In this document: piece by piece, positions 1-7,166 of the stretch
How positions within the stretch are numbered: the first letter of the stretch is position 1
Layout: every line of letters begins with the position of its first letter
Assembly: GCA_964640065.1 (NCBI GenBank)
Contig: CAZXIE010000067.1
Span: 1-18,865, forward strand
Reading direction: 5' to 3'
From: JAJRXG01 sp964640065
GTDB taxonomy: Bacteria; Bacteroidota; Bacteroidia; Chitinophagales; Saprospiraceae
DNA: 18,865 bases
Position numbers and translations under genes: made by a program
The notes under the pieces: model-generated
Database searches by the model: none
The model's input: only the letters and a program-made list of their open reading frames with translations
Told to the model about the DNA's origin: nothing

Positions 1-782
1 CTGACTTGATAGTTGTGTGTAGGTATGCACATGACAGTGCCACTCTCTGTTCCTTCGGCATAAAGCCTATCAAAATTGTCTTTGAGGGCTTGTCCGTACT
101 GACGTGGAGGGACCTTTTGTACGAGATAGGCAATTGTATCATTCATCTCTAGTGAGTAAGGAATAGACACGAACCTCTTCTGACTTCTCAAGTGGATCGG
201 CGTAGGCTGATCATCATGAAATAAATCACAAGAGTAAAAGCCCGCTTCATCACCAAACATCTCTGTGCCCACCTCTGCAAATAAATCAAGTGTATGCTCA
301 GAGTGAGATAAGGCCGGTGCCAGATAACCCGCACACTTTTGGCCTGTATGCTCATAGATGCTTTCTATGGCATCTTTGATCATGTCTCGTTCTTGCTGTT
401 CGGTCATGCCATATGTGTATCTCGTATTGTAGATACCATGACTGAAGAACTCCCAGTTTCGCTCTTTGCACATCGCTATTATCTCTGGGTGGTGATCGCA
501 AAGCGCTGTGGACATCGATACAGATCCACGGATACCGTACTTATCTAGTAATTCCATCTGTCGAACATGACCGACTCTATTGCCCCAGTCACGAATAGAG
601 TACCCAGGTACTGCTGGGTGAGGTTGAGGCCAAGGTGTTCTATGTGGGTTAGAAGGAGGATTTAGTTCGTAGAACTCCAGATTAGGGGCCACCCAGAAAG
701 CAATCTGTGCACCATTCGGCCATTCTATTTTTGGACGATTCTCATACGGCCAGTAGTCGTAGTATCCCGGGTCTTCTTTCAT
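1..782 (-). CDS. PuuE-like polysaccharide deacetylase-fold hydrolase (partial, 3' end off the window)
   Basis: This minus-strand reading frame opens with ATG at 782-780 and stays open for 260 codons to the window edge, so the C-terminus is missing. The family is usually about 300 residues, so perhaps 35-45 residues are lost. Features seen are a tryptophan/tyrosine-rich start (residues 8-13), WPNGAQIAFWVAPN (21-34), a GNRVGH stretch (67-72), FSHGIYNTRYTYGM (113-126), GYLAPALSH (152-160) and FHDDQPTP (188-195). These match the uncharacterised subgroup of NodB-fold proteins related to PuuE allantoinase and cyclic imidases. The canonical first deacetylase motif (TFDDG) is absent, so chitin- or peptidoglycan-type deacetylation is unlikely. 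Hydrolysis of a C-N bond in a cyclic amide or imide is inferred. It lies last in a catabolic operon, 255 bp after an isochorismatase-like hydrolase. The start is supported by the conserved N-terminus beginning immediately after it. Confidence 0.85.
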   Translation of the reverse strand, partial: MKEDPGYYDYWPYENRPKIEWPNGAQIAFWVAPNLEFYELNPPSNPHRTPWPQPHPAVPGYSIRDWGNRVGHVRQMELLDKYGIRGSVSMSTALCDHHPEIIAMCKERNWEFFSHGIYNTRYTYGMTEQQERDMIKDAIESIYEHTGQKCAGYLAPALSHSEHTLDLFAEVGTEMFGDEAGFYSCDLFHDDQPTPIHLRSQKRFVSIPYSLEMNDTIAYLVQKVPPRQYGQALKDNFDRLYAEGTESGTVMCIPTHNYQV

Positions 783-1037
783 AATATCAAATTCTTTTGT
801 TTGTTCTCAGTGTCAATGGTGGCGGAGGCATGCCAGGTACCCGGATGGGGTTTAGCTGGCAAAGCTTTTTTTGATTCGTTTTTGTAGCGATTGACAAAAA
901 TGAATGAGGAAAATTGAGAAAACCCTGATGTATTGGATATCTACTTATGTGTTTACATAAACCGAGGTGCTCCGACAATTTTGACACAATAATTATCATC
1001 TAAGAAAAGAGTAATCTATGATGATTCAATAAGCGCA
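783..1037 (-). other. 255 bp gap, possible gene remnant
   Basis: This is the only sizeable gap inside the left operon. A frame without a usable start runs on the minus strand from 940 to a TGA at 781-779. That TGA overlaps the ATG of the downstream hydrolase (ATGA), and the frame reads a plausible tail, PAKPHPGTWHASATIDTE, over its second half. A second frame, 999-787, has an ATG but an unconvincing composition. A GC-rich patch at about 818-850 stands out from the AT-rich surroundings. I see no hairpin terminator or clear promoter. It may be ordinary spacer DNA or the decayed 3' end of a gene that was once coupled to the hydrolase. Confidence 0.25.
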
Positions 1038-1709
1038 TTACGATTGCTTTTGAGCATCTAACCAACTATAAACTTCTTGTACGTCCATGACATCACAATA
1101 CTTCAGTGATAGATCCGTCAGGTTAGCATAGTGATAGCTTTCATGTTTGTCGGCTACGCATTCTTCAGGGATGATAGTCCTGTAACCTCTTGATAAACTA
1201 TCGACACCAGCTGCACGTACACAACCAGAGGTCGAACCGCCAGTCAAAATAACAGTATCCACTTGATGCCAGATAAGTAAAGACTGTAGTGGTGTTTCAA
1301 AAAATGGAGAAGGCATCTTCTTGTCATAAATGATATCTGTCTCTCGATTGATGTCTAGACGATCATCTAACTCTGATCTTGTAGATCCGTATTTTATATT
1401 TTGCAGACTATCGGGAGTGTCAGTACGAGTACCCCAGACACCAGCATCTGCAGCACTATCTACATAGGCTACATAGGTCCATACAACTGGCCAATTCAAT
1501 TTTCTAAAGCGCTGCGCTAGTCCATTGACATAATCCATTTGTTTAGGATCGTTTTCATAAGCAGTTTTGAAGAGATCCGTCCTTGTATATGCTTTCTGAA
1601 TATCGATATTAACCAAAGCTGCTTTTTGACCAAATCCAAATCTCTTTCTTGCAGGGTTAGCTTTTACTTCGAAGTAAAGTTCTTTCGCGGTCTTAGTAGT
1701 TTCTTTCAT
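1038..1709 (-). CDS. Isochorismatase-like cysteine hydrolase (amidohydrolase)
   Basis: This 223-residue cytoplasmic protein belongs to the cysteine hydrolase family that includes N-carbamoylsarcosine amidase, maleamate amidase and nicotinamidase. The expected catalytic triad is visible: Asp36 in NIDIQKAY (34-41), Lys130 in the KxxxS pattern KKMPSPF, and the nucleophile Cys163 in GGSTSGCVRAAGVDS. The TSGCVRA signature is most like the N-carbamoylsarcosine amidase branch rather than true isochorismatases. These enzymes hydrolyse a C-N bond and release ammonia, through a thioester intermediate. It starts with ATG 10 bp after the CoA-transferase stop, so the two are probably co-transcribed. In this context an amide-to-carboxylate step feeding the downstream dicarboxylate chemistry is likely. 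The substrate is not determined; maleamate, citraconamate-like half-amides or a carbamoyl compound are all possible. Confidence 0.88.
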   Translation of the reverse strand: MKETTKTAKELYFEVKANPARKRFGFGQKAALVNIDIQKAYTRTDLFKTAYENDPKQMDYVNGLAQRFRKLNWPVVWTYVAYVDSAADAGVWGTRTDTPDSLQNIKYGSTRSELDDRLDINRETDIIYDKKMPSPFFETPLQSLLIWHQVDTVILTGGSTSGCVRAAGVDSLSRGYRTIIPEECVADKHESYHYANLTDLSLKYCDVMDVQEVYSWLDAQKQS

Positions 1710-1719
1710 CTACAGATGT

Positions 1720-2886
1720 TTATGTGATGATACTTTTATTTTTTAATTCTTGTATGACAGTTGGGTCATAGCCAACTTCTTGCAGCAGCGCCTCATTGGC
1801 ATTTCCAATGGATGGCGGATCATTTCTCTTGTCTACTCTAGTACCATTGAATTCGAGTGGTACTTTAGGAAGTTTAGCCATTGTCCCGTCTCTCATTTTG
1901 ATGGGCATCAGGCTATTTCCTTGATTTAGTTGAGGGTCGTCATAGAGATCTTTGGGTTGCGATATCGGGGCAAATGGGATATTGTGTTTGTCACACTTGT
2001 CGATGATTTCACTTTTGGTAAATGCCTTAATTCTGTTTTCTAATTGTGGCATGAACCACTCTTTGGCATCTATGCGATGATTGTTAGTCTCTAATTTAGG
2101 ATCGGTCTTAAAATCTTCCCATCCAAAAGCATCGCAAAATCTTACCCAATGTTTTTCACTGATGATGCCTATGAATATCTTATCCTCATCTTTGGTGTCA
2201 AATACCTTATAAATAGACCAAGCACTTACACGCTCAGGCATAGGAGGTATCGGATAATCCACTTGTGACTGATACGCCATGTGCTGGCCAACTAAGAAAG
2301 CGCAAGTTTCATAGAGTGAAGCTTTTATAAATGCACCTTCTCCTGTCAATTGCTTTTTATAAAGTGCCTGTAAGATGCCAATATACCCAAACATGCCCCC
2401 TGTGATGTCTATCGCTGAAGTACCTGCTCTTAGTGGGTCACCACTCCTGCCTGTCATATAAGCGAGGCCACCCATCATCTGTACCACTTCATCCATGGCA
2501 TGACGTTTTTCATAAGGTCCGCTCAAGAATCCTTTCAAAGAACAGTAGATGATAGAAGGTTGAATTTCTTTTAATTTTTCATAACCAAACCCAAGACGAT
2601 CCATCGTGCCAGGTCCAAAATTTTCGACTACGATATCCGCGGACTTGGTGAGATCATAGATAACTTGCTTGCCCTCTTCTGACTTTATATCTATGGCAAG
2701 GCTTTTCTTGTTGCGATTATAAAATGAAAAATATCCAGTACCAAATCCTTTTAATCTCCGAGTGCTGCTTCCATTGGGTGGTTCGACTAATATTACTTCT
2801 GCACCGTTGTCAGCAAGCATCATCCCGGCACATGGTCCCATGACAGCATGTGTAAATTCTAATACTCGTAATCCTTCTAATATCAT
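1720..2886 (-). CDS. Class III CoA-transferase (CaiB/BaiF family)
   Basis: This 388-residue protein matches the CaiB/BaiF family: LEGLRVLEFTHAVMGPCAG (3-21) is the usual opening, followed by LADNGAEVILVEPP (24-37), NRNKKSLAIDIKSEEGK (57-73) and VVENFGPGTMDRLG (86-99). Asp132 in HAMDEVVQMMGG occupies the position of the nucleophilic aspartate (Asp169 in formyl-CoA transferase). The family moves CoA between carboxylic acids through a mixed anhydride and a glutamyl or aspartyl thioester. Relatives include succinyl-CoA:D-citramalate CoA-transferase of Chloroflexus. It starts 2 bp after the AhpD-like gene and lies in the same operon as an HMG-CoA-lyase-like enzyme, so it most likely makes the CoA ester which that lyase cleaves. 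The length is close to that of the family (about 380-430). The identity of donor and acceptor acid is inference only. Confidence 0.92.
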   Translation of the reverse strand: MILEGLRVLEFTHAVMGPCAGMMLADNGAEVILVEPPNGSSTRRLKGFGTGYFSFYNRNKKSLAIDIKSEEGKQVIYDLTKSADIVVENFGPGTMDRLGFGYEKLKEIQPSIIYCSLKGFLSGPYEKRHAMDEVVQMMGGLAYMTGRSGDPLRAGTSAIDITGGMFGYIGILQALYKKQLTGEGAFIKASLYETCAFLVGQHMAYQSQVDYPIPPMPERVSAWSIYKVFDTKDEDKIFIGIISEKHWVRFCDAFGWEDFKTDPKLETNNHRIDAKEWFMPQLENRIKAFTKSEIIDKCDKHNIPFAPISQPKDLYDDPQLNQGNSLMPIKMRDGTMAKLPKVPLEFNGTRVDKRNDPPSIGNANEALLQEVGYDPTVIQELKNKSIIT

Positions 2887-2888
2887 TG

Positions 2889-3446
2889 CTATTGCTTCAG
2901 TGAGGCTAATGCTTGTGCAGGAGCGTCTTCTAGTTCGGTTTGCATTGTACTATTGAACCGATTCAAAAATGCATACATGGAAATCGTGAATACGATTTCC
3001 ACTATTTCTTCTTCGGTGAAATATTTGCGTAAGCGATCAAAATCTTCATCAGTCGACTGGTTAGGTTGCTGTGAGGTCTTGAGTGCAAGATTGAGCGCAG
3101 CCTTTTCTTTGTCAGAAAATAGAGGACTGGATTCAAAAGTCCAAGCCTCTTTCATCTTTGCTTCATCAACTTTATAAAATATGGCGGTGTAGCTAGTATG
3201 GGCACTACAATACGTGCAGCCATAAGCTGTGCTACAGATATACCCAATCATCCTTTTTAAACCAGGCCCCACACTTCCTCCTTTCAATATGCTTTGTATC
3301 CATGCGGCTGATGACTTAAGCATATCGGGCTGGTGTGCCATAATCAGTGTATCTACAGACTCAAAGCCCATCATCTTCTTTCCGATGGCCATCATATTAG
3401 CGAGATCTGTGTCTTGTATGTTTTGTAGAGGTGCTACGCGACTCAT
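2889..3446 (-). CDS. Carboxymuconolactone decarboxylase/AhpD-like protein
   Basis: The 185-residue all-helical protein carries the AhpD-type redox motif Cys77-Thr-Tyr-Cys80 followed by His83 (YGCTYCSAH), placed after a helix with RMIGYICSTAYG. This is the arrangement seen in alkylhydroperoxidase-like members of the carboxymuconolactone decarboxylase family, which either reduce peroxides through the two cysteines or act as lactone decarboxylases. True decarboxylases lack the CxxC, so a thiol peroxidase or disulfide reductase role is more likely. It could protect neighbouring oxygen-dependent or metal enzymes, including the iron-sulfur hydratase next to it. Its ATG overlaps the LeuD-like stop by 4 bp (ATGA), a sign of translational coupling. 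Its stop is 2 bp from the CoA-transferase start. Confidence 0.87.
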   Translation of the reverse strand: MSRVAPLQNIQDTDLANMMAIGKKMMGFESVDTLIMAHQPDMLKSSAAWIQSILKGGSVGPGLKRMIGYICSTAYGCTYCSAHTSYTAIFYKVDEAKMKEAWTFESSPLFSDKEKAALNLALKTSQQPNQSTDEDFDRLRKYFTEEEIVEIVFTISMYAFLNRFNSTMQTELEDAPAQALASLKQ

Positions 3447-3925
3447 GATAATTTATAATCTCCGTTTTTAGAAAGATAGTTGACCAGACCTCCTTCATTA
3501 AGGATGTCTATCATCACTTGTGGCAGTGGTGCTGCTTGATATGTTGTGTCTTTAGTTATGTTCTTCACAAGGCCTTGTGATATATCTACCTCCAACTCAT
3601 CTCCACTAGAGATATCGTGTGGACCGATCTCCAGAATCGGTAGACCAATATTGATAGCATTGCGATAAAAAATACGCGCGAAGTAATCGGAGATAATGTA
3701 TTTAAGACCACATTGCTTGAGTGCTATAGGTGCTTGTTCTCGACTTGATCCGCAACCAAAGTTCTCACCTGCTACAAGGATATCTCCTTCTGCTACGTTA
3801 GCACTAAAGTCAGGATCGAGGTCTTCTAGTACATGCGCTGCCAAGGTTGAAAGATCTAAAGTCTTGGTGTATTTGCCAGGGATGATGCGATCTGTATCTA
3901 TGTTGTCTCCGTATACGTATACCAT
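3443..3925 (-). CDS. Aconitase-superfamily small subunit (LeuD-like dehydratase)
   Basis: This 160-residue protein is the swivel-domain subunit of a two-subunit hydro-lyase of the 3-isopropylmalate dehydratase group. GDNIDTDRIIPGKY (6-19) and GENFGCGSSREQAP (53-66) are the family signatures; Ser60, Ser61 and Arg62 are the expected substrate-binding residues. It is of the compact type found in archaeal isopropylmalate/homoaconitate enzymes and catabolic paralogues, not the roughly 200-residue type that serves leucine synthesis in most Bacteroidota. The specificity loop reads KYTKT (18-22), where known methanogen isopropylmalate isomerases have YLVY and homoaconitases YLRT. The acid handled is therefore probably different, for example citraconate, maleate or a dimethylmaleate-like acid. 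It abuts the large subunit with no gap, and its last bases overlap the AhpD-like start. Confidence 0.9.
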   Translation of the reverse strand: MVYVYGDNIDTDRIIPGKYTKTLDLSTLAAHVLEDLDPDFSANVAEGDILVAGENFGCGSSREQAPIALKQCGLKYIISDYFARIFYRNAINIGLPILEIGPHDISSGDELEVDISQGLVKNITKDTTYQAAPLPQVMIDILNEGGLVNYLSKNGDYKLS

Positions 3926-5167
3926 CTATGCTTCTTCTAAATGTTTTATGGGATTAGTGATCTCACCTTCGAGTGCACTGGCAGCTACAGTCGCTGGAGC
4001 CGCGAGATAAATCTCAGCATGTGGATTACCCATCCTTCCTTTGAAGTTTCTATTAGCTGCGGAGATGACCACTTCGTCATCGGCGGGTACTCCTAGATGC
4101 GTACCAACACAAGGTCCACAGCCCGGAGTGATGAAAGAGACCCCAGCATTCATCAATGTCTGTAAAGTACCATCTTCGATCGCATCTGTCATCACCTGCT
4201 TGGAGGCTGGGGCGATAATCATACGCACCCCTTCTTTGATTCTCTTTCCTTTTAAGATGCGGGCCGCTATCTGTAGGTCTTCGAGTCGGCCATTACAGCA
4301 GGTGCCGATGAAGGCGTAATCTATCTTTTTGCCGAGGTGAGTACTGATATCGTCTACCAAGTCGGGAGATGGAGGTGCTGCCACTTGTGGACTTAAGTTA
4401 GATACATCAAACTCATATATCTCTTCATAGGTGGCATCTTCATCTGCATATATGGGATCAAAAGAGTAGGGTAGTTCCAGACCTTTGGCAGTAACATTTG
4501 CTGACTTGCCACCCATCTCTGCTACCATATTAGCGATAGTCATCCGGCTGGCCACACTCATGTTTTCAAAGGCTGAACCTTCGAACTCTACAGCCTTGTA
4601 TGTCGCCCCTGATATGCTGACTTTTCCGACCAAGAAGAGGATTAGATCTTTGGCTGTGACGCCTGATCGTAGTGGTCCATGGCAGATGATCTTTATAGTC
4701 TTAGGTACCTTGAGCCAAATCTTTCCAGTCATCATGGTCGCTGCCAGATCAGTAGACCCTACACCACAGGCAAAAGCATTCACTGCTCCATAGGTAGGTG
4801 TGTGTGAGTCGGCACCGATGAATATATGACCCGGCTTGACATAGGTATTTTCGACCATCACCTGATGGCAGATGCCCTCACCGATCTCAAAAAGTCTTAT
4901 CCCTTGATCCTGAGCAAAAATCCGCATCATCTTATGGAGATTAGCGATGCGCTCATTAGGTGGAGGTACTGCATGATCGAGGATGAGCGCACATTTCGCT
5001 GGATCAAAAACTTTATTGCCACCCATGGCTTCAAATGCTTTTAAAGCAAGTGGAGCCGTTGTATCGGTCGCCATCACGCCGTCGACTGGAGTGACTACCA
5101 GCTTTCCTGCGCGGACTTCATGACCGACATGCGCAGATATGATCTTTTCACTTACTGTCAGTCCCAT
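3926..5167 (-). CDS. Aconitase-superfamily large subunit (LeuC-like, 4Fe-4S hydro-lyase)
   Basis: The 413-residue large subunit pairs with the adjacent small subunit to form a heterodimeric 4Fe-4S hydro-lyase. Cys290 (IGTCCNGRLED) and the pair Cys350/Cys353 (PGCGPCVG) supply the three cluster ligands. GADSHTPTYGAVNAFACGVGSTD (118-140) and LDHAVPPPN (63-71) are the typical substrate and active-site stretches. The first cluster motif reads TCCNGR where most relatives have SCTNGR. The length fits the compact HACN/IPMI-II group (about 415-425), shorter than biosynthetic LeuC of about 465. Neither 2-isopropylmalate synthase nor 3-isopropylmalate dehydrogenase is nearby. With the CoA-transferase and lyase, it more likely hydrates an unsaturated dicarboxylate such as citraconate or maleate to a malate-type acid. 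The ATG overlaps the lyase stop in TAATG. Confidence 0.92.
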   Translation of the reverse strand: MGLTVSEKIISAHVGHEVRAGKLVVTPVDGVMATDTTAPLALKAFEAMGGNKVFDPAKCALILDHAVPPPNERIANLHKMMRIFAQDQGIRLFEIGEGICHQVMVENTYVKPGHIFIGADSHTPTYGAVNAFACGVGSTDLAATMMTGKIWLKVPKTIKIICHGPLRSGVTAKDLILFLVGKVSISGATYKAVEFEGSAFENMSVASRMTIANMVAEMGGKSANVTAKGLELPYSFDPIYADEDATYEEIYEFDVSNLSPQVAAPPSPDLVDDISTHLGKKIDYAFIGTCCNGRLEDLQIAARILKGKRIKEGVRMIIAPASKQVMTDAIEDGTLQTLMNAGVSFITPGCGPCVGTHLGVPADDEVVISAANRNFKGRMGNPHAEIYLAAPATVAASALEGEITNPIKHLEEA

Positions 5168-6078
5168 TAGATGATTTTGATGTCTTTTTGAGGAAGTAGT
5201 GTATACATTTTTCCCGGGAGGGTATATCCTAGATGATGGGATAGCTCAGTTGATATTTGCGCAAGCGCATCAAGATCTATACCGGTGGTATATCCCATCT
5301 GGTGTATCATATGGACCGTGTCTTCTGTAGCAATATTGCCAGTGGCACTCTTGATGAATGGACATCCTCCAAGGCCTCCGATGGCGGTGTCAAATATGCG
5401 GACTCCTGCATCGATCGCAGCAAATAGGTTAGCGTATCCTTTGTTTTCTGTGTTATGAAGATGGAGCACGACAGGTAGGCCTTGTGCTTCTTGCACCACT
5501 TGAGCCATGAGCTCACCTAAATGTCTGGGGTTCGCCATGCCAGTTGAGTCTGCAAGTGCCAGCTCATCGATGCCCTTGTCCAGATGATGCTTGACCATGT
5601 CCAAGACGTGATCATGTGAGATCTGTCCTTCGTATCGACATCCAAATGCACATTGTATACCTCCTCGCACGGTGACCCCCGCTGTCCGACATAAAGCAAT
5701 CATCTCAACAAATGTGGACTTGGCTTCGTCCAAAGTCTTTCCAGCATTTTTCTGACTATGAGTATCACTGGCCGAGATAGAACACGAAAGGTGATCGAGC
5801 CCGGCATCTATGCCACGAGTGACACCTCGGGTATTAAGTACAAGCCCACTGTATAAAACCCCTTCTTTTTTATCCACTGCCCTGCAGACGGCTTCGGCAT
5901 CCGCCATCTGCGGTACTAACTTCGGATGAACAAATGAAGCCATCTGGATTCGTTTGACACCAGCTGCTACCAGCTGATCGATGATCTTCACTTTGTGATC
6001 AGTATCGATTATGACATCCAGATTTTGGATGCCATCGCGCAGTCCCTGTTCCTCTATGGTGATGTGTACTTCTACCAT
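5167..6078 (-). CDS. HMG-CoA lyase-like acyl-CoA lyase
   Basis: This 303-residue TIM-barrel protein is clearly of the HMG-CoA lyase family. It has the catalytic Arg14-Asp15 (GLRDGIQN), the metal histidines 206 and 208 (LHLHNT), the signature GGLGGCPF with catalytic Cys239, and Asn248 in ATGNIATED, the residues matching Asp42, His233, His235, Cys266 and Asn275 of human HMG-CoA lyase. Two positions differ: IQMASF (44-49) has Gln45 where human Glu72 lies, and HNT replaces HDT. The segment SASDTHSQKN (102-111) also differs from the classic GAASELF. These changes suggest a related CoA ester rather than HMG-CoA itself, such as citramalyl-CoA, which a lyase of this family cleaves in Chloroflexus. 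Its neighbours fit that: a LeuCD-like hydratase begins at its stop codon and a class III CoA-transferase is in the same operon. Confidence 0.9.
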   Translation of the reverse strand: MVEVHITIEEQGLRDGIQNLDVIIDTDHKVKIIDQLVAAGVKRIQMASFVHPKLVPQMADAEAVCRAVDKKEGVLYSGLVLNTRGVTRGIDAGLDHLSCSISASDTHSQKNAGKTLDEAKSTFVEMIALCRTAGVTVRGGIQCAFGCRYEGQISHDHVLDMVKHHLDKGIDELALADSTGMANPRHLGELMAQVVQEAQGLPVVLHLHNTENKGYANLFAAIDAGVRIFDTAIGGLGGCPFIKSATGNIATEDTVHMIHQMGYTTGIDLDALAQISTELSHHLGYTLPGKMYTLLPQKDIKII

Positions 6079-6082
6079 TGCA

Positions 6083-7114
6083 TTAGTTATCTATGGCCTG
6101 GACAAATTCTAACCAGACGCCGTCGGGTGATTGTACTGCTATGCATTTACAGCGACCATAAGGTGGTATCTGCAATACCTTAATATTTCTATTGATCGCG
6201 ATTTTATTTTTTTGAAGATGGGCATGCATCGTTTCGATATCATCAACTGGTATCCGGAGCATTAAGATGCCCAGATTTGGAGGATTTGCGAAAGCGGAAT
6301 GATCCCTGCCTATGGCGCCCTTCATCTCTACTAATTCTATAGTTCCAATGTTTTCATCTTTGGGATTCAACATACAAATCTTGCAGTCGATTTTATCAAA
6401 TAAGTTCTTTGGCATGCCAAATAAATTCTCACCGCCAGGGGCATCTGTCAACACCATCTCGCGAAAGATCTTATAACCTAAGACATCTATATAAAACTCC
6501 TTTGCGACTTCCATGTCCTTGACGATCTGAGCAGTGTTATATACCTGACTGAGCAACTTCATATGCTCATATCCTTCGAGATGGGGCCGATGCCGCTTGA
6601 TGATGGCTAGTACGACATCGTCTGGTCCTTTCATTAAGACCTCTTGGAGATGAAATTCGTCCACCTCATAAGTCACTGGATCATTGAACCCTGACCAACC
6701 AGCTTTGACCAGTGTGTGGTGTGAAGCCATGAGATCGACCGCACGCACATCTATATCATATATACCTCCGGTGTCCCATGATTGACTGTTGGCGCGGATC
6801 GGTCGTTGTTCTACTCCGGAGTAAGAGACTAACCGAACATGCCCGGAGCCTGCGCCTCGACATGTGAGGAGACATTCTTGGCCACCACTTGTATCCGAAA
6901 GTTGCCAAAAATCGAGCTGATCTCTGCTGAGATCCTGGGTAATCACCTCCTCCCAACCGCTGATGTCTTGGTAGAATCTTTTGGATATATCAAGGTCTCT
7001 GACTGATATAACTACTTCGTGAAAACCTCCGATGGTGTAGCCATGTGGCGTCTGAGGGACTTCTCTGTCGAGTAAAAGCCCTTTTTTCACTTCCGTAAAT
7101 ATCTCTTGAATCAA
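6083..7114 (-). CDS. Two-domain VOC (glyoxalase/bleomycin resistance/dioxygenase) protein 1
   Basis: The protein has two VOC domains, at about residues 27-172 and 187-340. His32 (GGFHEVVISV) stands where the first metal ligand of domain 1 is expected, and Glu260 (TIELVEM) and Glu336 (GVWLEFVQ) are present in domain 2. Tyr192 replaces the histidine at the corresponding place in domain 2, and domain 1 ends in VVLAIIK without a glutamate. Neither domain therefore shows a complete classic metal site. VOC enzymes include extradiol dioxygenases, glyoxalases, epimerases and hydroxyphenylpyruvate-type dioxygenases; I cannot say which applies. The frame as given begins with TTG at 7114-7112, which lies inside a good -7 promoter box. 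A GTG at 7090-7088 (MKKGLLLDRE) is the better start, giving 335 residues. It is first in the left operon, 4 bp before the lyase. Confidence 0.85.
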   Translation of the reverse strand: MIQEIFTEVKKGLLLDREVPQTPHGYTIGGFHEVVISVRDLDISKRFYQDISGWEEVITQDLSRDQLDFWQLSDTSGGQECLLTCRGAGSGHVRLVSYSGVEQRPIRANSQSWDTGGIYDIDVRAVDLMASHHTLVKAGWSGFNDPVTYEVDEFHLQEVLMKGPDDVVLAIIKRHRPHLEGYEHMKLLSQVYNTAQIVKDMEVAKEFYIDVLGYKIFREMVLTDAPGGENLFGMPKNLFDKIDCKICMLNPKDENIGTIELVEMKGAIGRDHSAFANPPNLGILMLRIPVDDIETMHAHLQKNKIAINRNIKVLQIPPYGRCKCIAVQSPDGVWLEFVQAIDN

Positions 7115-7119
7115 ATTTA
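7112..7119 (-). promoter_or_regulatory. -7 box (TAnnTTTG type) for the left operon
   Basis: On the minus strand the bases read TAAATTTG, a full match to the Bacteroidota sigma-factor -7 consensus TAnnTTTG. No clear TTTG-type -33 element lies about 19-20 bp upstream; the dyad at 7133-7151 occupies that spacer. Transcription would start near 7105, which excludes the TTG at 7114 as start codon and favours GTG at 7090. Confidence 0.45.
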
Positions 7120-7132
7120 TTAATCTACTTAA

Positions 7133-7151
7133 TAGTTAACTAAGTTAACTA
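7133..7151. promoter_or_regulatory. Palindromic operator, copy 1 (TAGTTAAC-TAA-GTTAACTA)
   Basis: Two perfect 8 bp inverted arms are separated by 3 bp. The same core recurs at 18391-18409 upstream of the TonB receptor with 17 of 19 bases identical, and both changes fall at mirror positions and keep the pairing. The site is just upstream of the -7 box of the left operon, so binding would probably interfere with that promoter. It is about 88 bp upstream of the plus-strand VOC gene. The regulator is not encoded in the window. Confidence 0.7.
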
Positions 7152-7166
7152 ATTTTAATAACTTGA

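Noticed and set aside
1..782. Classic peptidoglycan or chitin deacetylase
   Set aside because: The TFDDG and H(S/T)xxH metal motifs are missing and the conserved blocks follow the PuuE-like subgroup; there is no signal peptide.
3443..5167. Leucine biosynthesis locus (leuCD)
   Set aside because: No leuA or leuB is near, subunits are the compact type, the specificity loop differs, and the neighbours are catabolic.
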